Of a stretch of 64,000 nucleotides of DNA, positions 30,818-42,914 are shown one piece after another. A program made the translations under genes and the position numbers. Each line of letters opens with the position of its first letter. The stretch's first letter is position 1. The notes beneath the pieces were generated by a model. It saw only the letters and a list, made by a program, of their open reading frames with translations, searched no databases and was not told where the DNA came from. The DNA is from Blastomyces gilchristii SLH14081 (lineage: Eukaryota; Ascomycota; Eurotiomycetes; Onygenales; Ajellomycetaceae), in the NCBI RefSeq assembly GCF_000003855.2, contig NW_003101670.1:1533705-1597704 (forward strand), given 5' to 3'.

Positions 30818-31588
30818 ATGCCACCCCCCGACGCGGAGGATCCTTTGGCGCCGACCAGTTCCCTGGCCCTCGATGATCCCGATGAGGAAAAGTTTTCAGA
30901 GTGAGAACTACATTCTACATGTTCTGGCATCAAACAATTGAGGCTCATCGTCACTCGTGTAGATATCTATCATCACCAATTGTTCCCGTCATCGTCGGTC
31001 CCTCTGACTCAGCCCGAACCTTCCACTTACACTCACGCCTTTTAGTTAAAGCCTCCTCCTATTTCAAAGCTGCTTTGAAACGGGATCGTTTTACTGAAGG
31101 CCAAGAGCAGAAAGCTTGAGGGTGTTCAACCCGCTACCTTCGGTTTCTTTATCGAGTGGCTCTATCGAAATGGATTGGAGAATGGGTCATGGACGTCTGA
31201 ATTGCATGAAACGATCATACCTCTCTATGTGCGAGTATATGTACTCGGCGAGAGACTTTTCTGTCCTCGAATGCAGGATGCGGCAGCGGAGATAATCTAC
31301 AAGAGCTTGGATGAAATGGGCTCTAGGTACTCTGATACGGTTGTATGCGATCTACTGGAGATCGTGGAGACAGAGATGGGTTATAAGGCCCCTGATGATC
31401 CTCTCGGCGACCGGATTCTGTGGTTAGCGGTGCAGAGGCTGGAGAAGCTGCAGAAATTTGACAGATTCGCATCCCTTCTACAGGAGCATCAGGAACTTGC
31501 AATGCACCTTTGCATGCGTGCCGGGTCGAAAAGTTGGAACAACAGGAGAAAATCGAGTGGTAGATTTAAGCAGGAAGGTATATATTGA
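30818..31588 (+). pseudogene. BTB/POZ-domain protein with one frameshift
   Basis: Exon 1 (30818-30900) joins across a 62-nt GTGAGA...GTAG intron (30901-30962) to PIVPVIVGPSDSARTFHLHS and RLLVKASSYFKAALKRD, the first half of a BTB domain (a dimerisation fold, often a cullin-3 adaptor). At about 31099, in CAGAAAGCTTGAGG, one base breaks the frame. The second frame continues colinearly with LEGVQPATFGFFIEWLYRNG, YVLGERLFCPRMQDAAAEII and a helical C-terminal region typical of small fungal BTB proteins. A single-base assembly error would restore it, so the pseudogene call is provisional. It converges on a second BTB gene on the opposite strand. Confidence 0.68.
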
Positions 31589-32290
31589 TGAATTCTAGTC
31601 CAACTTCTATTCTAAGTAGGGACTGTTCCTGCATTGAACGCGGATACGAGCAATCAGTTGAATATACGTTTGAAACGGACCTCGAAAACGAAGTTCCTGT
31701 AGCCAAAGGCGAAGAACAATTTATTCAGGAGGTAAAAACTCACCCGCGTTCAAGTAGCCGGGTGACAGAAGACCCCTTCATTTGCACTCTTGTTGTCTTA
31801 TGTTATGATCTTCTACACTATTCCTAGATATTGGTAGACTATAAAATGAAAGAGTAGATTGTCTTGACATGTGATCTGCCCCCACCTTGAATAGCGGGTG
31901 AGAATTGGCCGAAACCTTGGAAGAGGAGGTGTATGTAAATACAGACAAAGCCAGGCGATTGATACCCTAAGGAGAGACACCCCCAACCCCACACCACCCC
32001 CGCCCTCCAAAACAAAGAACTGGGACCAGTAGGACGCGTCACTATACATCCGGATCAGCACGGTGATCACACCTACACCCAGCGACAAGACGGAATAATC
32101 CCTCACAAGATACCTGCCAGCAGAAGATGTCAAAAACCGCGTGGTAAAGGCATTGCGTAAGAACAAAGTGACTAAACTTTGAGACGTTATATTGCTCTTC
32201 ACGATCGGATGGGCCATACCGTAGGCTGTAGCATCTCCGTCAGCATACCGTGCCACGGTCTCGGGCGGCGACACTGGACGACGCGAAGAT

Positions 32291-33042
32291 TTATATATGT
32301 AGAATCCCCTCCGATTTAACTTGTTTTTCAATCATATCCACCGCAAAGTCGCCATTTTCCCGGACAATGTCTTGAAACGGCTTTTTTTGCCAGAGGGACT
32401 CCAGGTGCTTCGTAGCAGTTTGAACCACAGCACTTTTCACCCCAGGAGGCATCGGGGCGGCCGTGTCATAAATGTTCTGAATACATTCGAGGAATGATTC
32501 ACTCAGCCAAAATTTCGTCAATTTCGACTCGAATTCAACCAATGCTTTGGCCTTCAAGCCTTCCATGAGAAACATGTCCGCTACCGAATAGACTCTCGCA
32601 TGCCTCATCAGTTCCGTGTCATCTGCAAAACAGTTACTTTCAGGCTGCAAGCACAGGTTCGGCCCAAGCACCTTCTATTGCTAACTCTGTTGCTGGACTC
32701 TCAGAATATTTTCCAGTATACATATACTCAAATACTCGCCAATAAGCATGCCCATTTCCATTCTCAAATCGAAATTTGCCTGTTTCACCTTCAACAAAGC
32801 TGCTCCTGAAGGCTTTGCTAAAATATTCGCTCTGCGTAGCCAGTACAAGTCTGTGTGCAGGTAACTTAGTGCTGCCAATGTAGATCGTTGTATCTGCATA
32901 ATCAGTTGAGCCAAAGTGCCTAGCAATATTATCAGCGTCTGTATAGCCACAAATTAGATGAGCCCGCTTCCACTCACTTTGCGATACCAGTAACTAGAGT
33001 AGTAACCCAGAGGTTGGTTGTACTTTTTTTTTGGGCGCTCAT
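32291..33042 (-). CDS. BTB/POZ-domain protein
   Basis: Three exons, 33042-32978, 32919-32672 and 32622-32291, give 214 aa with no internal stop. Intron 1 (58 nt) is GTGAGT...GCTAG with a GCTGATAAT branch-like site; intron 2 (49 nt) is GTGCTT...TGCAG with a TAACTG branch-like site. The spliced protein reads TDYADTTIYIGSTKLPAHRL, VLATQSEYFSKAF and NGHAYWRVFEYMYTGKYSES, a complete BTB core, then ELMRHARVYSVADMFLMEGL and a helical C-terminal part (FLECIQNIYDTAAPMPPGVK). Fungal BTB proteins of this size are numerous and mostly unstudied; some act as substrate adaptors for cullin-3 ligases. The start was chosen because its short first exon splices in frame. The GTGCTT donor is unusual. Confidence 0.75.
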
Positions 33043-33416
33043 TGTTACGGTTCAAGTATCAAGAAAGATACTGGCGTCAGCGTTAATCCCTGGCAAATGC
33101 TCTCGGTGTGGTATGTTGGACAATTGCACAAAATAGGAGAAAGAGGCTGTAGTTTGTTGGCCTCGGAGGGAAATTGGGCATTCCCTTAGACTTACCACGT
33201 GACTGTCTTGCTGGGACGCTCGTTGTTGCAAATGACGTGGCGGCGCGCTTAAACTCCAAGCAGGGATCAGAAACAACTTGTAGCTTACCCCACTTCGCTC
33301 AGTTTGCTAGCCTTCATCAGTCAACCTCCTTCAAAACCCCGCATTTATCGTAATCTTAGCCTTACGTATCGTCTTCTATATTGTGTCTAGAGTGCCCCAC
33401 TCAGCCATTCAGTACT

Positions 33417-33644
33417 ATGTTCAGTGAGTATAGATTAGGCGGGGATAGAGGACGGGGCGGCTTCCGTGGAGATCGCGGAGGCGGAGGAAGAGGTGGACGA
33501 GGCGATTACAGGGGGCGAGGAGCCAGCGGTGGTTTTAGAGGTGATAGAGGCGGAGGCGGAGGCGAGGGTCGTGGTCGTGGTGAAGGTGGAAGAGGAGGGT
33601 ATGGAGTACCTGGTGGGCAGCAAGCCATCCAGGTCTTCTCGTAA
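33417..33644 (+). pseudogene. RGG-box N-terminal fragment, possibly Argonaute or GAR type
   Basis: From MFSEYRLGGDRGRGGFRGDR the frame is almost entirely Gly and Arg with RGG and RGR repeats for about 65 codons, ending YGVPGGQQAIQVFS and a stop. Such glycine/arginine tracts open fungal Argonaute (QDE-2 type) and nucleolar GAR proteins and bind RNA. What should follow is missing: the next sequence belongs to a kinase-like relic in another frame. It looks like the captured or broken start of a host gene. Confidence 0.45.
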
Positions 33645-33645
33645 G

Positions 33646-34980
33646 ATGGCGCCTCACCTAGCAAAGGATGAGCACATCCCAGCGCTCGCTATCGAGTACA
33701 AGGCGCCCCACAAGCTCACTCGGGATGAAATTGTGGGAGGGCTGGCTCAGGACATTCATCCTTTCAAAGAAGTAATTGATAAGGACTCAGATGATTCTGA
33801 TTTCTGCTCAAAGTGGTTAGTCACTGCCATCATCACACAGTTGTTCTTCTACATGGTTGTCAAGAGAGTCTGATACAGCTATGTGTGCATCAGAGAAGCC
33901 TTTATCTTTCTACACATTCTTGACAATCTGTCATCTGTCATGTGTTTCATCTGTACTCTCAGCCTAGATGTTGAAGAAATCAATGATGACAGTCTTCATT
34001 TAACTGCCATCACTCAGATACTAGTATTTATCTTAAGAGCTCTAGTGTCTCCTCCTGCCCTGCAAGAATGATATGATGCTGTCACAGAACTTGGCATCTA
34101 ACTGGTTGAATACTCAGATATTCTGAAGTAAACATCTTCAATCACTCAACAGAAGCATGTCTCACCTCTGTATCATGACTGACACTCTTTCAAGTTTCCT
34201 TCTTTTCAGATGACATTACAACCCAGATGCCAGTCACACACAGATATTGTATCTCAATCAAGAAGTCATTCCCCCTCAATGTCTCTGTCTTCATCTCTGT
34301 TGTCATCATCCGCATGCTGTGAATGAACTGTAAACACTCAAGCCCACTCTAACTCAGATCAAAAATCAGATAAGAAAGAACAATCCAGTGAAGACAGTGA
34401 TGTGAATTGAATAGATTATACTGCTGAATCATCAAAGATCAAAAGCCAATCTTACTGTTCTCAGCAGTGCTTGCTAACTCTACAAGATAATGACTCACTC
34501 AACACCTTCTGCCTGAACTATCTAGCTCATCTTAAGCAACAGATTCAGTCAGCAGAGTTTCATACTCTTATCTGAGAGCAGCTCTTCAGAGACTGTGACC
34601 TGAATGTCAACTGTCATCCTCTCTACAAGAAGGAAGTTGTGGGACAGCTTTTAAAATCCATCTTTTGTCACATGGCTACACTCTACTCACAAAGGGCGTT
34701 GAACACAACAATATACATAAACTCAAACATGAAAATAAAGTATACCACAGGCTTCATGATATTCAAGGCAACTACATTCCAGTTTGTCTTGGGATTGTTG
34801 TCCTTGACCCAAAATACCTGTATTACCATGATGAGGGAGTTTATTCATATGCTCCTTTTGAGCTGGGCGGGAAAGCCCATCTCGGAAATTATGAAATCGG
34901 ATAATTCGGCATGCGTGATTCGCCGGATTGTTCTTGATGGTCGAGCCTTCGAATCAGGGGTTTATACCACATATCACAGC
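33646..34980 (+). pseudogene. Fungal kinase-like protein, RIP-decayed
   Basis: Order of remnants: RKMAPHLAKD, LAIEYKAPHKLTRDEIVGGL, ATQLFF-like ITQLFFYMV, VCIREAFIFLHIL, LHLTAITQILVFILRAL, then a long stretch without CpG in which only scattered codons survive, then HGYTLLTKGVEHNNIHKLKH, YIPVCLGIVVLDPKYLYYHD and LLSWAGKPISE. These match, in sequence, an abundant ascomycete family with a kinase-like C-terminal domain. The HRDAEPRN-type catalytic loop expected next is missing. Stops and frame changes are many. The 3' end overlaps the end of a dynamin relic on the opposite strand. Confidence 0.72.
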
Positions 34981-35490
34981 CTAACTGCGGAGTTCAAAGA
35001 AGCTTTCCTCTAAATGTTTTTCAAGGATCTTCAACTCTTTTCGCCTGTCCTGTCTGCTGTTTGGCTCTGAAGTGATGAGCTCGACCTTCTCATCTGAGAA
35101 TGCTAGAACATCTGTGGGCGTGAAGAGGTGGCGGAGGTTGCGTACAATATGATGTTCTACAACCTGACGGCAGACATTGTCTACAAATGTCTTCATATCA
35201 ACCTAGAACAACTTTTAGTGCTGGTGAAGTGTTGACTTCTAAGCTCTGACCTTATAATAAGCAGCTAGTCCGGCCTTGGTTTATTCACAGGCTTGTTGCT
35301 TCATATTCACGACAACATGATTCTGCAAGGAGCCTAGGAGCTTCGCCAAATCATGAGGCGTGTTGCTGACGTGGATCTTGCCCCAATCATCCGACACGCT
35401 TTGAAGGGCATGCTCTAAGATGGTGTTCGCTCTATCGTGACGGGCTTTCTGGATGTTGTCCGTATAATAGTGGTTATATGTGATTAGCTA
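34981..35490 (-). pseudogene. Dynamin-like GTPase, C-terminal relic
   Basis: The minus strand reads HYYTDNIQKARHDRANTILE, GKIHVSNTPHDLAKLLGSLQ, VVVNMKQQACE, a TAA, AGLAAYYK, an intron-like gap (GTCAGA...TCTAG), then MKTFVDNVCRQVVEHHIVRN, FTPTDVLAFSDEKVELI and LEKHLEESFFELRS before the stop. This is the stalk and GTPase-effector end of fungal dynamin/Mx-like proteins, which remodel membranes. The GTPase domain is not present upstream: beyond 35490 only unrelated or decayed sequence occurs. Confidence 0.75.
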
Positions 35491-37900
35491 TACTTGGTAC
35501 ATACCAGAAAGATTCAAAGGGTCTCCATCTTACGATCTGCATAGGCCACTTCAACAACACATTTTAAACCGCCAGGCCAAACATCAACCCCGTTCTTTTT
35601 CTTAGTTCCACCCTGTTTTTCGGGCGTGTGTGTTGCTTCGTGAATAAAGTTTTTTTATCTGTCTGATATCCATGACTAGCGATATGCGTGTTGTTGGCGA
35701 GTTGCTCAGCATCTTTGAAGCAGGAAGAGATTAAAGTTGAGTAATTTGTATGATCCTCTATGAACTTGAAAAATGTGTCAAACCTTTGTCATTAAGCTGT
35801 TAAGCTATCTTCATTCCCAACTATGTGTAAGATGCTTCAAGATCGTTTCCTTCACCCTTTCCTATAATGAAAGTTTATTGAAGATTAGAAATTACTTTTT
35901 CATTATTCTTGCTCATCTGCCTTGTCACCAATTCTCTGCCTTTTAAAGCCAACTTTACTCGCTTCAATGATATCTTTCTCTTTCTCATTCACTTCTTCAA
36001 CATGATCTGTGAAGCTTCACTGTAGAGCATTCTCATACTCAGTCTTGATTTCATTGACTGATGTATCAGACTTGACCAAGACTGGTCCTGCTGTTAAAAT
36101 AGAAACTGGCCCTTTGTCAGATAATGCAAAAGATTGAGATTTGCTATTCAAGTCTGAAACTCTCTGATTTGCAGTCTCAATGAATCTGTCTCTTCATTTC
36201 TTTGCCAAGTCTCTGTCATGCTGAAAAGTGACTGCTTCTTAATGAAAAGTTTCTGAATTATCAGTCATAGATCATTCTTTGAGTTGTGTCATAATATATT
36301 CAGAATGATCTTCAGAACAGGCTGGCTGAATAGAATGAGAGATGTATAACTTGAGTGTGTTATTATAATATGTAGATGTAATTGTATAGATGTTGTTATT
36401 ATAAACTGATTTGTCTTTCTCATATGACTGAAGACTCTGAATATCTCAAGCACTCAATGTATTATTATAGCATGTCTGTCTTCTAGCTACTGCTGCAGAT
36501 TCATTGAGTTTCTTTATCTTCAGAAAGAAGTTCAGTGACATCAGAAGACTATTCTGTGTTGAAGAGATAATAAGATCACTTAACTTACTGCAGATATTTC
36601 AGTCAAGCTGTTCAGAATAAACTCTGTAGAAATAATCTAGCTTACTGACAGCAAGAGTACTATCTGTCAAGAAAGTCAGATTTTCAAATATATATTCTTC
36701 TTCAACACATTTAGCATTGCTGATCTTATTCTTAATAATTAGAATCACTGAGACTGTCACTGATTACTTCTTAAATGCATGAGCATCTGCTTTTCTAAAT
36801 TCTTGAAATTTTTTTTCTGAAAATCTTAATGATGAAAGCAAAGCTCAGAGTCTGACTAATCTTTCATTAATAATCTCTCAGTTATCTGATAGTGAGAGAA
36901 ACTGACTATCTGAATAATCATACTCTGAAGAATAGATATCATGATCAATCAGATTCTGTTTAAAGTTACATTTATAAGCTGTAGTGCTGATAGTTTTGAT
37001 AATCTCAGTGTCTTAAGTTTCTTAGATTTTTGAGAATGAAGTAAGTGTTGCAGACTGCTTTCAACATTGAGATCTGAACTGATCTGAGTTCATTGTGTGA
37101 TTAAGAGAATTTATAGGTTCTGAGAACTAGAGAGAGAATGATTAGTTTGAGATGATATAAGTGATCTGACAAGTACTTACATCTCTCAAATCTGAGAGAT
37201 TCAGACCACTGTGCCTGGCAAACTGCTTTATATTCTTCAAATAATTCAGCACACAGTTGTGAAGAAAGTCAGCAGCATTCTGAATGAGTTGATAATTATT
37301 ATTCAGTGCAGTCAGAAGCTGATGAGTCAATGACCTGTTTAGTTTTCAGCACTGTAAATAAGATAGGTATGAAGTAGGCTGAGTGTTTCTTCAGTTTAGC
37401 TAGCTCTCTCACCGCACCTTTGATTAATCAAAGCTTTGACAGGTTGTCTCAGAATTCTTGTGATGAAGAACTGGTTGAGTGGTCATACTTCTGCTTTTTT
37501 GATTGGAATAATCTGCTCACTTGAGACAGATTTTGCTCTGAATGCTGACACTTGTGAGATGAATTAGAGAGTTGTGGCGTGGACATGTGGCAATCAACAG
37601 AATTGATCAGTTTGTCAATATATTGAAGGTGCATGATCAGATAGAAATAGCAGTGCTTATATTCTCATATAATGTGTGAACCCTCGTGTGTTTGAGTTGA
37701 GGCAGGAAGTTTCTTAGTGATGAGAGATAGATGATTTCTGAAAACCAGTTCTTGAGTTGCTTTCTCTGCTGTTGAAAATTCCATCTTTTACTCAACTTTC
37801 CTATGTGTCATCTTTGATCTGTTCTGCACATTCCTGTTGGTCCTTGTTTCAAAAATGAGGTCATCAGCTCATTAGAACTGAACCTGTAAATTTTGAAGTG
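35491..37900. other. Decayed repeat sequence with CpG desert
   Basis: No intact frame exceeds about 60 codons. I found no CG dinucleotide from about 35961 to 37412, while TG, CA, TCA and TGA are abundant, the footprint of CpG-directed C-to-T mutation. Lys-, Glu- and Gln-rich residues on the minus strand (such as ETWQRNEETDSLRLQIREFQ near 36210) suggest a former coiled-coil coding region, which I cannot name. Confidence 0.6.
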
Positions 37901-40900
37901 GTTGGGAACAGCGTTCCAACTGACAGGCCTGAAGAGCAGCTTTGCAGGAGCGGAGAATGCCCTCCACTGCAAGTTATGAGTCACTAACTATAGAGACTGG
38001 GTGAGTTAAACGACTCAACTAGGTCGGTCAAAAATTTCCTCACCCCCTCAAAGGAGAGTTTGGACAACATCTTCGGTCGTTTTTATTAAAACTCTATGCA
38101 CAGGACATGCCCGCAATAACGATATTCCGGGACCACGCTTAATCTGGGGTGACTCAGTAAAAAGCTTTGTTTTTTTACATCCAGATCAAATGTTTCAGCA
38201 TGAAGAGAGATTCTTGATTATTAAAATGAGCGACAGCCATGAGCTGACTGAAAAATATCTAACCTTCAGGGGATTAAACATCCAGGCACAAGGAGCAGGT
38301 ACAAGAATAGAAAGAGTTGGGAGGTCGAGGGAGGTGTAAATAACTTAACCCCCAATACAAGTTTTGATCCAGTTTAAGACAAACAGGTGGAACTCGTCTC
38401 GCAACGCGTTGAGGGTCGATTAAACACAACTGGCCCAGTACACTAGTGTTGGAAGGGATCAAAGACATGAAGAAAGGGTTTGCGTGAAGTTCACGATTAA
38501 TTAGTTAACTAGTAAGTCACCCGAGTTACCACGTGACAAGTATCCTGAAAACGGAAGAATGATACGGTTAAGCTCGCAGAAGCTCCTGTAGATCGGATTG
38601 TAATAATCCTAAATGGGAATAGCTGGCTTCCCTCAAAATGGCTGATGCCTCCCTCGGCGCTGAGGCTCCCCTGCATGAGATGTCACGTGGGGGTGAAACA
38701 GGATTGTGTCGCGGCGTCCAGCCAAACCTGGGAAGGTTTAGCCGGAAGGTTACATCTTCTCACCCCACTTGGGTGATTTTGCCTGACCACTAGCCTCACC
38801 CAAGCCTGATCCAAGCCTCAGTGAGTTGGAGTGATCAAGCAGCGTGCCTCCAACGCTCCTCCGGGCCTAGTTCCAAATGAGTATCTGTGGACAATCCAAA
38901 TCTCCTTCTGACTATAGAAGGTAGTTATACCCCAACACCAGCCCAATAAACTGATTTTAACCATGAAGTTTAAATTCCCGCAATTAGCACCAGTTAGCAC
39001 CAGCGCCCTAGCGATATCGCGATTTCACAAGCTACCTCCCTGATCCACCGCTGAAGCGGACGATACAACCGTCATCTTTCAGAATTCTCACTTCCCAGAT
39101 GCGATCATTGGCATCTTCAGGCTCTGGCTACTGGATAAGCTTCTGACAAGGAACAACCTGAAGGGGATAAAATAAAGGCATGCAGTCCGTTCATTCATGG
39201 AGCAAGATTCGCTCCCACATGGTCCATACGACCCGCTCGACGGTATATCATACCATCCCCCCTCTACTTCAGAACATAATTCTTTTCCGCAGTGGCGGGC
39301 AGGAATTGTCTAATTGTCCCCAGCCCTCACAGAAAATTCGTCCAAAGGTGCAACTTCCAACTCGCACCCGTTAAATCCAACCGGAGCTGTTCAGCAATTG
39401 ATGTTCGAGTACAGGAAAAAAACTTTTCTGCATCCCGTGCTTTTGAGGGGGGATAATCCTCAAACAAATATATCAACTCAAATGCTCAATCAGCCCCCCT
39501 CCTTCCTCCTCGGCACATCCCATCTGTATAAAAAAACAATTAAAAAAAAGAAAAAAGAAAAAAGAAAACGAAATCAAACCCAGCCAACTGCCCCTCATTT
39601 CCATCCAGTTCATTCATCCCCTTCCTCCACGCGCGCAAACCCTTCCCCATCCCTTCACCTCCCCACCCCCTCCTCCGCCTCCCAAATCCTATCCAATGAC
39701 ATCAACTATCCAACCTCCACCGGTCCCGTACCGATGCCGGCTGCAGGAGCACAAAGAAAGGAAGAAAGAAAGGCGGGGCCATTTTGGCATGGCTGAAATA
39801 GTGTGCCACACACATACGCTGTAGACACATACAAGAAAAGGGGGGCCCGCCTGGAAACGCGGGGGGCATGGGTCAAACGTTGAGTTATGAACTTATTATG
39901 ATTGGCGTGATGTGGTTTTTAGATAGTTAGTTAGCGGGGCCTTGGGCACAGGCACGGGCACGGGCACGGGCACGAGCATGCGACAGGGCATGGGGGCATG
40001 AGGGCCCGGCCCGGCCAGGGTGACGGTGGTGGTTCGTGATGCTTGCCGCTCATCCTACCCATCTATCCAAGGACACCATTTGTTTTTTTTTTTATATATT
40101 TTTTTTATAGAGGGTATGTTTACTGTACTGGTGTTTCCCGTTTCAGTAGTACGGAGGAGCTTAGCGAGTTGGGCAATCCATTGTGGCTGTGCCGGGCCGC
40201 TTGGGGATTGGAGACGGGGGCAGGCAGGCCGGCAACATAACATGGCTGGATGTTTTTTTGATGTAGCTAGCCTGTGATGCGGGATTAACTCATTATTATT
40301 ATTTATTTGCTACGGAGTATTTATTCTTGGGACAGTTAACTCGGAGCCCGACACTTGAAAGGAAGGGTAGAGGCAAATGAATGATGATGATGAAGGGGGG
40401 AAAGTAGTAGCTTGATAGATTTGTTTCCCTCCTCCAACTCAAGTCCGCAATAAATCAATCCACTCTACGGAGTATTATTGAGTTAACTTACCTTGCGGTT
40501 GAATTAATAAAGAATCTCATGTTTAGGTTTTATACTTACTAACACCACCGCCATGGAGTGATTGTATGTTTCCCCTATCCCCTAACTAACAGCGGAATCC
40601 TTCCTGAACAATGCCTCTCCGATGTTAGTTACAGTTATTATAGTTATACCTCTTCTTCCCCTTCTCACTCCTCCCAATTAAGCAAAGGGGAGTCATTTAG
40701 CCGATGGATGGATGGGTATGATTTTCTGAACAGGGACACCGAACCTCACTCCGATGACTGGGCTAGTCCAGTTTGATATGGATGTTATAGAGTATGTAAT
40801 GTTTCTTTGTTCCCCCATGAGGAAAACGGGAGCTTGCGTGGGTGTGCGCGTTGCTATAATGAAATAGACCCCCTGGCAGGACTATAAGAAGATGGGATTA

Positions 40901-42914
40901 TTTTTTTCATTAAATGTCGCGACGTTGATTGATGGATGGATGGGGTTGGAGTAGTTTGGTGGTGGTGAGGTTGTTGCCCGAGAAATTCGCGCATACAAAA
41001 AATGAGGTTTCCCCTCTGTGGGACTAATAAATCATAATAAGAGACCCTTACTTAGCCCGTAACTATGTAAGTTATGTACTGTACATGTACTCCGTACAGT
41101 ATCATATTTCGGTATATTTCGTACCACAGATTCAGCAGGTGGGTGGGTGAGTGGGCGGTCGGTTGGTTGGGATGTTTGAGTGGTGAGAGTGCAGCGGAAC
41201 TAACCGGGCGGGACGGCATGGAAAGTTTAAAAGAATAGTTGACAAGAATAACAACAACCGCATCCTCAGTCCCGGTGGTCAGCCCAGGCTCGGCGTCTTC
41301 GTCGCTTCCGCTGTGTGTCCGTGGTGTGTGTTGGGTTGGGGCCTCTGTATCATGTATCTGATAATTCATAGAGTCCGGTACGTACGTAGACTGTATTTCA
41401 ATCCTAGCCGCACCTCTTCCTACACACCTCTTTCCACCAGCTAAATATATATAATCAATCAGTTTCCGGAGCATAGCAGGAGATAATGACCATGGGGAAG
41501 TAAATAGATTGTAGTAGTGATAGTTGTAGAGATGGCCAGGCCATAGGTTCGGACAGCATGACGAGGTCATCCGCCTCTCATTATTATTATTATGATTATG
41601 GTTATGGTTATGGTTATGATTATGGTTATGATTATTCTTATTCTTATTCTTATTCTTATTACCTCGATACACCAGGAAAGCACCGTGGATGGATCGGGGG
41701 TGGGAGGAGGACAGCCTGATGCTCCGGCGAATCAGCGGGCGAGGAGGGGAGGAGAATGGGGGCACCGCTACTGCCACTACTGCCACACCATCTATTTCCA
41801 CGACCACGGGCTGGGCTGGTCTCCACTCCTCCCCCCTCCTCGTTCTCCTCGCTGTTCCGTGTGTCACATCAGGGGGGGGCGGCCAACAACTTGTGCACTT
41901 TGTAGCGGTTTGTTTGCGCCACTCGGTTTTTTCTCTCCCATTAGCACAGTATTATTTTGTATTATTTTAGTATTATTATGCACCACAATGCCCGAGCTCA
42001 ATCATAAGTGCTCGTCTTGTCTGCTGCAACAAACAGAACGCCGCCTAAGTTACCTAGTGTTTCCTTTTTCCTTTTTTTTCTTTTGCTTTTTCTCTTCTTT
42101 CCTCCTCGGTGGGCACTGGGCGGAGGGGGGTGGAGTATTTATGACTTTACGCCCTGTAACGCACTGTAATTTGTAGGTGTAATAGTGGTAATAGTCACAG
42201 TTCCGAGTTCCCGCGCCGCGCCCTTTGTCTGCTTTCCCCCCTCCCCCCCTTATTATTCTTATACGCCCTGCTTCCATAGTTCTCTTGTTTCCACCCACTG
42301 CCGGCTCCTGTTTCCACCACCCCCCCCGTCCCCCCGTTCCTCCCTCCCTTTTCTCCTCCTCCTCCTCCTCTCCTCTGCTCTGCTCTCCTCTCCTCTCCTC
42401 TCCTCCGGACAGTCTGATTTCCACTTCGCCTCAACTCCAACTTCATCTTCATCTTCAATCCTCAACTTTATCCACTTTACTCCCCCCAATCCTCTTATCT
42501 CCTCACTTTCTACCCCGTTCCCCCCCGCTTGTTCCTCTGCAGCTTTGAGGTTGCGGCTAATTTCCCCCTACACGGTTCCATTCCCCCAGCTCGTGAACGA
42601 CTCAGATAGATAATCTGATTTTTGCCCATTCAACAACCCTTTCTCTTGCGACTGTGCCTTTGCGTCTAGTCTGCTGCTGCCTCTGTCTGGAATCTATTCA
42701 TCTTGATTTTTCTTGTTCGATTTTGTCTCTTTTTTACGCCTTGTCGCGCCCCTACTCAGGAGGCCTCCTCTCACCTTCTACACCCCGCCCCGTTTGGCCA
42801 GCCCTCTTTAAGCGTAGTGCGCAAATTCAGATACATATCTCCATCTACTTCACATTCGGGAAGCTGGGTGAAGAGAATTTGTCTTGATTCCATAGTCGGC
42901 ATTTCCCCGTCGCA
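37901..42914. other. Long intergenic region between accessory and core halves
   Basis: I see no credible gene. Notable contents: an imperfect palindrome GTTGGGAACAGCGTTCCAAC near 37907; simple A-rich sequence at 39540-39575; short tandem GGGCAC units at about 39950-39975; TACGGAGTA or TACTCCGTA motifs at 40311, 40466 and 41088; and an ATT/ATGGTT microsatellite at 41580-41665. The His-Asn repeat frames antisense to that microsatellite are not genes. Much of the right part probably belongs to the control region and 5' leader of the Zn2Cys6 gene. Confidence 0.45.
42225..42420 (+). promoter_or_regulatory. Pyrimidine-rich promoter tract
   Basis: Almost continuous C and T on the plus strand, with CTCCTCCTCCTC and TCTCCTCTCCTCTCC runs, 500-700 bp before the ATG at 42915. 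CT-rich tracts of this kind mark transcription start regions of many Eurotiomycete genes. Its role here is inferred. Confidence 0.45.

Noticed and set aside
1..38000. DUF3435 tyrosine-recombinase captain of a Starship
   Set aside because: I looked for one in both strands and found no frame with a recombinase-like layout.
41052..41867. Minus-strand 271-codon frame with His-Asn repeats
   Set aside because: It is the translation of an ATT/ATGGTT microsatellite; no domain, no splice context, and overlapping frames on the other strand are equally long.
42050..42613. Several overlapping Arg/Glu- or Ser/Pro-rich frames
   Set aside because: They are translations of the CT-rich promoter tract in different frames.
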